Below are positions 11,377 to 18,655 of a stretch of DNA of 64,000 nt, in pieces; position 1 is the stretch's first letter, and every line of letters begins with the position of its first letter. The position numbers were made by a program, and so were the translations under genes. The stretch spans positions 1 to 64,000 of the forward strand of contig CAVTWT010000006.1 in NCBI GenBank assembly GCA_963738425.1, read 5' to 3'. The stretch is from CADEEN01 sp963738425 (GTDB lineage Bacteria; Pseudomonadota; Gammaproteobacteria; Burkholderiales; Burkholderiaceae_C). The notes under the pieces are model-generated. The model was not told where the DNA came from and ran no database searches. It worked only from the letters and a program-made list of their open reading frames with translations.

Positions 11377-11840
11377 ACGGCAAACCTTTCCGCATCCTCG
11401 GGCTGCAGCAAGTCGCCATCGGAGGCCCCAGCAAACAGCGTCTGAAGTCGCTCTGGGTCGACGTGCTCGGCCTCGACGTCAAGAGCACCTTCATCAGCGA
11501 ACGCGAGAACGTCGACGAGGACATCTGTGCCCTCGGTCAGGGCGTGCATGCGGTCGAAGTCGACCTGATGCAGCCGATGGACCCCGACAAGAAGCCCGCG
11601 GTCCACACCACGCCGCTCAACCACATCGGCCTGTGGGTCGATGACCTGCCGAAGGCCGTGTCGTGGATGACCGCGCACGGTGTGCGCTTTGCGCCGGGCG
11701 GCATCCGCAAAGGCGCTGCGGGCCACGACATCTGCTTCATCCACCCCAAGGGCAACGAAGAGTTTCCGCTGGGCGGCGAAGGTGTGCTGATCGAGCTGGT
11801 GCAGGCACCGCCCGAGGTGATCGCGGCGCTGGGCAGTTGA
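11373..11840 (+). CDS. VOC-superfamily protein, probable methylmalonyl-CoA epimerase
   Basis: The product is 155 aa, with two beta-alpha-beta-beta-beta units of the vicinal oxygen chelate fold. Putative metal ligands are Gln in LQQVAIGG, Glu in HAVEVDL, His in LNHIGLWVDDL and Glu in VLIELVQAP. Typical epimerases have His at the first position, so this Gln is a variant that glyoxalase I enzymes also use. Overlap with pccA and the presence of mutase and carboxylase make (2R/2S)-methylmalonyl-CoA epimerase the best role, because the carboxylase product must be epimerised before the mutase. A lactoylglutathione-lyase-like activity cannot be excluded from sequence. Confidence 0.65.
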   Translation: MNGKPFRILGLQQVAIGGPSKQRLKSLWVDVLGLDVKSTFISERENVDEDICALGQGVHAVEVDLMQPMDPDKKPAVHTTPLNHIGLWVDDLPKAVSWMTAHGVRFAPGGIRKGAAGHDICFIHPKGNEEFPLGGEGVLIELVQAPPEVIAALGS

Positions 11841-11897
11841 ACGCGCCTGTGGGGCTTGCGTCGTATCCTCGACATCTCCACACCCACACCGACTCCC

Positions 11898-12941
11898 ATG
11901 AGTTCCAGTACACCGCTGCGCATCGGCATCCTCGGCTGCGCCAACATCGCCCGCCAGTTCAGCCGCGACGTGGCTGCCAGCCCGGCGGTGCGCTGCGTGG
12001 CCGTGGCCAGCCGCAATGCGGACACGGCAGCGGCCTTCGCCGCGGCGCAGGGCATCGGCCGCCATCACGGCAGCTACGAGGCACTGCTGGCCGATGCCGA
12101 GGTCGATGCGATCTACCTGCCGCTGCCCAATAGCCTGCACGCCGAGTGGGCCATCGCTGCAGTGGCGCAGGGCAAGCACGTGCTGTGCGAAAAACCGCTG
12201 GCGTTGAACGAGGCGCAAGCGCGTGCGATGTTCGATGCCGCGCGCCAGCATGGCGTGATGCTGCTCGAGTCGTACCCATACTACTTCCAGCCGCACACCG
12301 GCGCGATGGTGGCGCTGCTGCAAGGCGGCGCCATCGGCAGCGTGCGCTCGGTGCAATCGAGCTTCGGCTTCATGTTGCCGAGCGCGCCGGGCAACATCCG
12401 CCTGAATCCCGAACTGGGCGGCGGCGCGCTGCTCGATGCCGGCAGCTACGCGCTCTCCATCATCCGGCTGGCGATGGGCTGTGCGCCGCAGCGCGTGCGC
12501 GCCGATGCGACGTGGGCCGACAGCGGTGTGGACATCAGCGCAATGGCGACGTTGACCTACGCCGACGGCCGGCGGGCGCAACTGTCGTGCGCGATGGATG
12601 GCGCCAACCACCGCCGCGCCACCATCGTCGGCACAGCCGGCACGATCGAGACCGAGTACCTGAATCACACCAGCGACCAGTACGGCGGCCACCCCTGGGG
12701 CTATCTGCCGAGCCAGTTGCGCCTGCGCCGCGGCACGGCCAATTCGATTCCGTTCGAGAACATCGAAGCCGGAACGGGAAGCGGTTTTCGTTTTGCCGCC
12801 GAAGCGTTTGCGCGCGTGATTGCGGCCGGCGATCACGGTGCGATCGAACGCGCCGCGCAAGCCAGCCTCGACAACGCAGCCACGCTCGATGCGCTGGCGC
12901 GCAGCGCGCGGCTGGAGCAGGCGGTGGATGTTCGGCGCTAG
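11898..12941 (+). CDS. Gfo/Idh/MocA-family NAD(P)-dependent oxidoreductase
   Basis: The product is 347 aa. The N-terminal Rossmann motif is GILGCANIARQF, and the EKP-type catalytic motif is CEKPLALNEAQA. The C-terminal half has the alpha/beta fold with a GGGALLDAGSYALS segment typical of the family. Members oxidise or reduce sugars, inositols and related diols; the substrate is unknown. It starts 57 nt after the VOC gene, so it could be read through from the propionate operon, but no metabolic link is obvious. ATG 11898 is preferred over 11856 because it begins just before the dinucleotide-binding strand. Confidence 0.8.
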   Translation: MSSSTPLRIGILGCANIARQFSRDVAASPAVRCVAVASRNADTAAAFAAAQGIGRHHGSYEALLADAEVDAIYLPLPNSLHAEWAIAAVAQGKHVLCEKPLALNEAQARAMFDAARQHGVMLLESYPYYFQPHTGAMVALLQGGAIGSVRSVQSSFGFMLPSAPGNIRLNPELGGGALLDAGSYALSIIRLAMGCAPQRVRADATWADSGVDISAMATLTYADGRRAQLSCAMDGANHRRATIVGTAGTIETEYLNHTSDQYGGHPWGYLPSQLRLRRGTANSIPFENIEAGTGSGFRFAAEAFARVIAAGDHGAIERAAQASLDNAATLDALARSARLEQAVDVRR

Positions 12942-13010
12942 TCCGCTGAATCATTGAAATGGGCGGTGAGGGACAGGCGAGACGGGATGCGATGCAAGGC
13001 GCAAAGCACA

Positions 13011-13030
13011 GCGATGCCCAATGGCATCGC
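13011..13030. terminator. Small hairpin in the oxidoreductase-DUF533 gap
   Basis: GCGATGCC-CAAT-GGCATCGC is a perfect 8-bp stem with a 4-nt loop, about 70 nt after the oxidoreductase stop. It has no T-run, so intrinsic termination is uncertain. The rest of the 12942-13147 gap holds only the CGGAGG ribosome site of the next gene. Confidence 0.35.
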
Positions 13031-13147
13031 GAGCATTTGCAACGCTGCAGCGCGCCCCCTATCGTTTGGACAGCACCGATCCGATTTCAGTGATTCAGTG
13101 GACTAAAGTCTGCCGCTGTTCCAGTCATCACCGACACGGAGGCTTCC

Positions 13148-13825
13148 ATGAGCATTCAAGCCTTGCTCGAACAATTGCTGCAGACCGGCGTGACGAAGTA
13201 CGAGAGCGCCAAGCAGTCGGGCGACCTCGAAAAATACGCCACCGGCGCTGCAGCCGGCGGCGCGCTGGCGCTGCTGCTCGGCAGCCGCCGCGGGCGCAGC
13301 CTTGGCGGCAAGGCGCTGAAGATCGGCACCGTGGCTGCGCTCGGCACGCTGGCCTGGCGCGCGTACAACGATTGGCAGGCCAAGAATCAGGCGAGCGCGC
13401 CGGCTTCGGCCGCTGGTGCGCCGCAAGGCAGTGCTGCGGCGCCCGCGCGCTTCGAAGCCTTGCCCGCGCCGCAACTCGAAGACCACAGCCGTGCGATGTT
13501 GAAAGCGATGATCGCCGCCGCCAAGTCCGACGGCCACATGGACGATCGTGAGCGCGGCGCCGTCGAGGCCGAATTGCAGCGCCTGCAGGCCGATCCGGCG
13601 GCGCGGCAGTGGGTCGAAGCAGAACTGCGCCGCCCGGTCGATCCGGCCGAGGTGGCTGCCGTCAGCACCAGCCCGCAGATGGCCAGCGAGATCTACCTCG
13701 CCAGCGTGCTCGTGGTCGATGAGACGACGACGATGGAGCGGGCGTATCTGGAGGCGCTGGCCACGCAGTTGAAGTTGGCGCCGGGGTTGAAGGCCGAGCT
13801 GGAGGCCAGAGCGAAGACGGAGTGA
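13148..13825 (+). CDS. DUF533 / TerB-like protein
   Basis: The product is 225 aa. The N-terminal part includes a glycine/alanine stretch (ATGAAAGGALALLLGSRRGRS) that may associate with membrane. An Ala-Ser-Pro linker leads to a helical TerB-like domain (LKAMIAAAKSDGHMDDRERGAVEAEL, then IYLASVLVVDETTTMERAYLE). The arrangement matches DUF533 proteins of the E. coli YebE type, which have no established biochemical role. It is a stand-alone gene with CGGAGG ahead of the ATG, convergent with the thioesterase gene. Confidence 0.8.
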   Translation: MSIQALLEQLLQTGVTKYESAKQSGDLEKYATGAAAGGALALLLGSRRGRSLGGKALKIGTVAALGTLAWRAYNDWQAKNQASAPASAAGAPQGSAAAPARFEALPAPQLEDHSRAMLKAMIAAAKSDGHMDDRERGAVEAELQRLQADPAARQWVEAELRRPVDPAEVAAVSTSPQMASEIYLASVLVVDETTTMERAYLEALATQLKLAPGLKAELEARAKTE

Positions 13826-13894
13826 GGAGCTGGCGTTGAGGCCGGTCGCTGGCTTCCACTGACCTGGGCTATCGCACGGAGCGACGGCCGCAGT

Positions 13895-14374
13895 TCAGCC
13901 ACCGCGCAGGGCCTCGAAACGCTGCTCCATCTCCCGCCGCACCGATCGCCGCATTTCCGCGGCGGCATGGCGGCGCCGTTCTTCCGGCGAGAAGGGGCGC
14001 AGCGGCGGCACGGGTGCAGGCTTGCGATCGTCGTCGACAGCCACCATCGTGAAGAAGCAGCTGTTGACGTGGCGCGCCGCCTGCGTGCGGATGTCCTCGG
14101 CCAGCACCTTGATGCCGACCTCCATCGACGAGGTGCCGGTGTGGTTGATGGACGCCAGGAAAGTGACGAGTTCGCCGACGTGGATCGGCTGGCGGAACAT
14201 CACCTGGTCGACGGAGAGCGTCACCACGTAGCGCCCGGCGTAGCGGCTGGCACAGGCATAGGCCACCTGGTCGAGCAGCTTCAGGATGGTGCCGCCGTGC
14301 ACGTTGCCGGCGAAGTTCGCCGTGTCGGGCGTCATCAACACGGTCATCGTCAACTGGTGGTTAGGCAGGTCCAT
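13895..14374 (-). CDS. Acyl-CoA thioesterase, hotdog fold (YciA/BACH type)
   Basis: The product is 159 aa. The hotdog signature is NFAGNVHGGTILKLLDQVAYACASRY, in which the Asp and the Asn/His-Gly-Gly segment are the usual catalytic region. VDQVMFRQPIHVGELV and SSMEVGIKVLAEDI follow. The C-terminus is a basic helical tail (SPEERRRHAAAEMRRSVRREME). It hydrolyses acyl-CoA to free acid and CoA; chain-length preference is unknown. It lies tail-to-tail with the DUF533 gene and about 88 nt from the end of the LysR gene, on the same strand. Confidence 0.85.
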   Translation of the reverse strand: MDLPNHQLTMTVLMTPDTANFAGNVHGGTILKLLDQVAYACASRYAGRYVVTLSVDQVMFRQPIHVGELVTFLASINHTGTSSMEVGIKVLAEDIRTQAARHVNSCFFTMVAVDDDRKPAPVPPLRPFSPEERRRHAAAEMRRSVRREMEQRFEALRGG

Positions 14375-14461
14375 CGTGTCCTCACAGTCAGAACATCATG
14401 CACACCGGGCTGCCGCAGGGCAACACCTGTCCGGCGGACGACAGGCGGCCGTCGATCGGGT

Positions 14462-15370
14462 CTATCGCCGCTCGCCCACCGCCGCCACACGCAACGCCTC
14501 CACCAGCAGGCGCGTCGTCGCCGACACGCCACCATCGGCGCGATGGCAGATCACGAACTGGCGCTGTGCCCAGGCGTCGGTCAGCGGCACCATGGTCAGG
14601 TGTTGGCCGGCGACGTACATCTCGACGGCTTCGCGCGGCAGGATCGCCGGGCCGAGGCCGGCGGCGACGATGCGCGCGGCAGCGTCGAGACCCGAGACCT
14701 GGATGCGGTTGACGAGGCTGGTGCCCAGGCGCGCGGCCTCGCGGTTGAGCAGCCGGTCCATCAGGCCGCCGGGGGCCACGGCCACGGTGACATGGCTCAC
14801 CGCATCGGCAAAGGCGATGCGCTTGCGTTTGGCCAGCGGATGGCCGAGCGGCGTGGCCAGGCACAGGCGGTCGCGGCGGTAGGGCACGGTCGCCAGGCCG
14901 GTGGTGTCCGTCAGGTCCCACATCACGCCGATTTCGGCCGAGCCTTCGCGCAGGATGCGGGCGATGTCCGGGCTCACGCGTTCGTCGAGGCTGACGCGCA
15001 CCTTGGGGTGGCGCTGCAGGAAGGCGCCGATGTCGTCGGCAAGTTTTTCGGCGAGCACGGAGGTGGCGGCGACGACGCGCACATTGCCTTGCGCGCCGGT
15101 GGCGAAGTCGGACAGTTCGGCGTGCATGCGCGTCATCGCCGACAGCACTTCGCGCGCCTGGCGCAGCAGCGCCTGGCCGGCCGCGGTGGGCTCGATGCCG
15201 CGGCGTCCGCGCACCAGCAGCGGCGCGCCGATCTCGGCTTCGATGGCGGCGATGCGTTTGCTGACCGCCGAGGCGACGATCGCTTCGCGCTCGGCCGCGC
15301 GGGCGATGTTGCGTTCCTCGCAGACGGCGACGAACAAGCGCAAGGTCACGGGGTCGAAGGTATGTGCCAT
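14462..15370 (-). CDS. LysR-family transcriptional regulator
   Basis: The product is 302 aa. The N-terminal winged helix-turn-helix (DPVTLRLFVAVCEERNIARAAERE, AVSKRIAAIEAEIGAPLLVR) is followed by a LysR substrate-binding domain. It is divergent from the HMG-CoA-lyase-like gene across about 70 bp, the classic arrangement for a LysR protein controlling a neighbouring catabolic operon. It therefore probably senses the acid or an intermediate degraded by the lyase/CoA-transferase/TctC/hydro-lyase cluster. ATG 15370 begins MAHTFDPVTL. Confidence 0.9.
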   Translation of the reverse strand: MAHTFDPVTLRLFVAVCEERNIARAAEREAIVASAVSKRIAAIEAEIGAPLLVRGRRGIEPTAAGQALLRQAREVLSAMTRMHAELSDFATGAQGNVRVVAATSVLAEKLADDIGAFLQRHPKVRVSLDERVSPDIARILREGSAEIGVMWDLTDTTGLATVPYRRDRLCLATPLGHPLAKRKRIAFADAVSHVTVAVAPGGLMDRLLNREAARLGTSLVNRIQVSGLDAAARIVAAGLGPAILPREAVEMYVAGQHLTMVPLTDAWAQRQFVICHRADGGVSATTRLLVEALRVAAVGERR

Positions 15371-15440
15371 GCCGGACTGGAACGCCCACGCTTCCCAAAT
15401 ACCGATGACGATACCCGAGGGCATGGCTAAAGTGCGAGCC

Positions 15441-16361
15441 ATGAAACCATTCGATTCCGTCGTCGTGCGCGAAGTGGGCCTGCGCGACGGCCTGCAGATT
15501 CTGCCGCGCGTGCTGCCCACCGCGCACAAGCTCGAGTGGCTGCGCGCCGCGCATGGCGCGGGCCTGCGCGAAATCGAGGTCGGCTCTTTCGTACCGCCCA
15601 AGTTGATGCCGCAGCTGGCCGACACGGCCGAGCTGGTCGCCTTTGCGAAGACGCTGCCGGGCCTCAAGCCCTCGGTGCTGGTGCCCAACCTCAAGGGTGC
15701 CGAGCGGGCGATCGAGTCGGGTGCGCACGCCATGTTGCTGCCGCTGTCGGCCAGCCACGCGCACAGCCTGGCCAATCTGCGGCGCACGCCCGACGAGGTG
15801 GTGGAGGACCTGCGCCGCATCGTCGATCTGCGCGATGTCAAGGGCAGCGATTGCCTGGTCGAGGTCGGCCTGTCCACGGCCTTCGGCTGCACGATCCAGG
15901 GCCGTGTCGAACCGGCCGAAGTGCTGCGACTCGTGCGCGCGGCGCTCGATACCGGCATCGACCGCATCGGCCTGGCCGACACGGTGGGCTACGCCGATCC
16001 GCTGCAGGTCAAGACGTTGTTCGAGCAGGCGCTCGAAGTGGCCGGCGACAAACTGAGCTGCGGCCACTTCCACGACACGCGTGGCCTCGGCGCGGCCAAC
16101 GTGTTCGCCGCCTGGCAGGCCGGCATGCGCCGCTTCGACGCCTGCACTGGCGGCATCGGCGGCTGCCCGCATGCGCCGGGTGCGAGCGGCAACGTGGCCA
16201 CCGAAGACGTGGCCTACCTGTTCGCCAGCATGGGCGTGCCGACGGGGCTCGACTTCGAGCGCCTGATGGCCTTGCGCGCGCAGGTCGGGCTGTGGCTCGA
16301 AGGCGAGCCGCTGCACGGCGCAATCTGGCGCGCCGGTTTGCCGAAGACGGTGGCCGCATGA
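15441..16361 (+). CDS. HMG-CoA lyase-like enzyme
   Basis: The product is 306 aa, a DRE-TIM metallolyase of the HMGL family. Visible motifs are VREVGLRDGLQ (catalytic Arg-Asp), EVGSFVPPKLMPQ, GLADTVGYADP, HFHDTRGLGAAN (metal-binding His-x-His) and CTGGIGGCPHAPGASGN, whose Cys loop contains the catalytic Cys. Known relatives cleave 3-hydroxy-3-methylglutaryl-CoA or citramalyl-type CoA thioesters to acetyl-CoA plus an oxo acid. With a CoA-transferase overlapping its stop codon, it probably cleaves the CoA thioester produced there. The start may instead be ATG 15423. Confidence 0.88.
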   Translation: MKPFDSVVVREVGLRDGLQILPRVLPTAHKLEWLRAAHGAGLREIEVGSFVPPKLMPQLADTAELVAFAKTLPGLKPSVLVPNLKGAERAIESGAHAMLLPLSASHAHSLANLRRTPDEVVEDLRRIVDLRDVKGSDCLVEVGLSTAFGCTIQGRVEPAEVLRLVRAALDTGIDRIGLADTVGYADPLQVKTLFEQALEVAGDKLSCGHFHDTRGLGAANVFAAWQAGMRRFDACTGGIGGCPHAPGASGNVATEDVAYLFASMGVPTGLDFERLMALRAQVGLWLEGEPLHGAIWRAGLPKTVAA

Positions 16362-17554
16362 GCGTCGCGACTCACCAGCCGCTGGCTGGACTCAAGGTCG
16401 TTGAATTCACGCACATGGTGATGGGCCCGACCTGCGGCATGGTGCTGGCCGATCTGGGCGCCGAGGTGATCAAGGTCGAGCCGATCGACGGCGACCGCAC
16501 GCGCACGCTGCTCGGCGCCGGCATCGGATTTTTTCCGCTCTTCAACCGCAACAAGAAGAGCATCCAGATCGACTTGACGAAGCCCGACGGCGCCGCTGCG
16601 GCACGCAAGCTCTGCGCGAGCGCCGACGTGGTGGCGGAGAACTTCAAGCCGGGGTCGATGGCGAAGTACGGGCTCGACCATCCGTCGCTGTCGAAGACGA
16701 ACCCGAAGCTGATCTACGCCAGCCTGAAAGGCTTTCTGCCCGGGCCGTACGACCACCGCACCGCGCTCGATGAGGTCGTGCAGATGATGGGCGGCCTGGC
16801 CTACATGACCGGCCGGCCGGGTGATCCGCTGCGCGCGGGCTCGTCGGTCAACGACATCATGGGCGGCATGTTCGGCGCCATCGCGATCCTCGGCGCGCTG
16901 ATCCAGCGCGGCATCAGCGGCAAGGGCATGGAAGTGCAGGCTGCGCTGTACGAGAACAACATCTTTCTCGTCGGCCAGCACATGCTGCAGTACGCGATCA
17001 CCGGCCAGCCGGCGGCGCCGATGCCGGCGCGCATCAGCCCGTGGGCGATCTACGATGTGTTCACGGTGAAGAACGGCGAGCAGATTTTTCTGGCCGCGGT
17101 GAGCGACGGTCAATGGATCACGTTCTGCGATGCGCTCGGCTTTGCCGACCTGAAGGCCGATCCGTCGCTGAAGTTGAACAACGACCGCGTGCGCGCGCGG
17201 CCGACGCTGCTCGCCGAGTTGGGCCAGCGGTTGAAAGCCTTCAGCGCGAATGAGTTGGCGCAGACGATGGAAGCGGCGGGCCTGCCGTTCGCCCCGATAC
17301 GCAGACCCGAAGAACTGCTCGATGATCCGCATCTCGTGGCCACCGGCGGTTTGGCAGACATCCAGCTCACCGACGGCGAGCGTGCCGGCGCCACGGTCAA
17401 GACCACCTTGTTCCCGTTCACGCTCGACGGCCAGCGGCCGGGCGTGCGCCTGAACCCACCGCGGCGCGGCGAGCACACTCGCGACGTATTGAGCGCCGTC
17501 GGCTTGAGTTCGAGCGAGATCGACGCGCTGATCGAATCCCATGCGGTGGCGTGA
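16358..17554 (+). CDS. Class III CoA-transferase (CaiB/BaiF family)
   Basis: The product is 398 aa. Family signatures are LAGLKVVEFTHMVMGPTCG, LADLGAEVIKVEP, NRNKKSIQIDL and VVAENFKPGSMAKYGLD, where Asp/Glu in this region forms the enzyme-CoA intermediate in characterised members. QAALYENNIF and the PFAPIRRPEELLDDPH segment follow. It transfers CoA between carboxylates. It overlaps the lyase gene (ATGA) and precedes a TctC binding protein, so it probably activates the organic acid imported for this pathway, possibly with succinyl-CoA or acetyl-CoA as donor (inference). Confidence 0.88.
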   Translation: MSVATHQPLAGLKVVEFTHMVMGPTCGMVLADLGAEVIKVEPIDGDRTRTLLGAGIGFFPLFNRNKKSIQIDLTKPDGAAAARKLCASADVVAENFKPGSMAKYGLDHPSLSKTNPKLIYASLKGFLPGPYDHRTALDEVVQMMGGLAYMTGRPGDPLRAGSSVNDIMGGMFGAIAILGALIQRGISGKGMEVQAALYENNIFLVGQHMLQYAITGQPAAPMPARISPWAIYDVFTVKNGEQIFLAAVSDGQWITFCDALGFADLKADPSLKLNNDRVRARPTLLAELGQRLKAFSANELAQTMEAAGLPFAPIRRPEELLDDPHLVATGGLADIQLTDGERAGATVKTTLFPFTLDGQRPGVRLNPPRRGEHTRDVLSAVGLSSSEIDALIESHAVA

Positions 17555-17591
17555 AGACCACCTTCCACACATTCCAACAGGAGACACGACG

Positions 17592-18579
17592 ATGTTTTGT
17601 TCAAGCACCCGCCGCAGGCTGATGGCCTCTGCTGCAGCATTCACACTGTCCGCCTTGCTCGCCGCACCGGCGCTGGCGCAGGTCGGAGAGAAGACCGTCA
17701 GGTTCGTGCTGCCCAACGCGACGGGTTCGGGCGTCGATGCGATCACGCGGGCGGCGCAACCGGCGCTGGCCAAGGCACTCGGTTTTCCCGTGGTGGTCGA
17801 GAACCAGCCCGGCGCCGGTGGCATCGTCGGCCTGCAGACGCTGGCGAAGTCGGCGCCGGACGGCATGACGCTGTCGGTGGTGTCGAACAACGTTGTCATC
17901 TTCCCGAGCGTGTTCAAGACGATCCCGTTCGACATGCCGGGCGATTTCACGCCCATCGCGGTCGTTGGCGCCACGCCGATCGTGCTCGTGGTCAACCCGA
18001 ACAAGGTACCGGCCAAGGACCACAAGGAGTTTGCGGCGCTGCTGAAGAGCAAGCCCGACCAGTTCAACTACGGCTCGGGCGGCAACGGCACCATCCTGCA
18101 TCTGACGGGGGAGCAGTACGTCGGCGAGGTCGGCGCCAAGGCCAAGCACATTCCCTACAAGGGCGTCGGGCCGATGGTCACCGACCTGATCGGCGGCCAG
18201 ATCGACTTCGGCACGCTGGCCTTGCCGAGCGTGCAGCAGCACATCAAGAGCGGCGCGCTGCGCGCCATCGGCGTCGGCGGGGCGCAGCGCACGCCGGCGG
18301 CGCCGGACATTCCGACCTTTGTCGAGCAGGGCCTGGGCAGCTACGTCGTCGAAGCCTGGTTCGGCGTGCTCGGCCCCAAGGGCATGAGTGCGGCCGACAC
18401 CAAGCGCGTGCACGACGCGCTCGGTGGCGGCGTTCAACGACCCAGCGGTCAAGGAAGCGATGGCCAAGCAGGGCAACACGATCAACGTCAGCACCAGCGA
18501 GTTCGCACAGAACTACTTCCGCACCGAGAAGGACAAGTACGCGGCGCTGGTAAAGAAGGCGGGTATCGAGTTGCAGTGA
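17592..18579 (+). CDS. TctC-family tripartite tricarboxylate transporter binding protein, one frameshift
   Basis: An N-terminal signal peptide (LMASAAAFTLSALLAAPALAQ) is followed by the Bug/TctC fold: VRFVLPNATGSGVDAITRAAQPALAK, VVENQPGAGGIVG, NYGSGGNGTILHL, HIPYKGVGPMVTDLIGGQID. One extra G at 18423-18424 shifts the last 50 codons; corrected, it reads VAAFNDPAVKEAMAKQGN and gives about 328 aa, the family norm. AGGAG lies 8 nt before ATG 17592. It should bind a carboxylate in the periplasm. No TctA/TctB membrane genes are present in the window, a common situation for Burkholderiales Bug proteins. Confidence 0.88.
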
Positions 18580-18590
18580 ACGCCTCGGTG

Positions 18591-18654
18591 CCGGGCCGCC
18601 CCAAGCCGAGGGCACCCCCTCGGGGGGCCGACGACGTAGGTGTCTTGGGGGCCG
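18591..18654. repeat. GC-rich intergenic element, copy A
   Basis: The element fills the gap between the TctC stop and the next start. Its recognisable parts are CCGGGCCGCCCCAAGCCGAG, then ACCCCCTCGGGGGG, then GGGGG close to the start codon. It shares this layout with copies B and C. Confidence 0.7.
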
Positions 18655-18655
18655 C

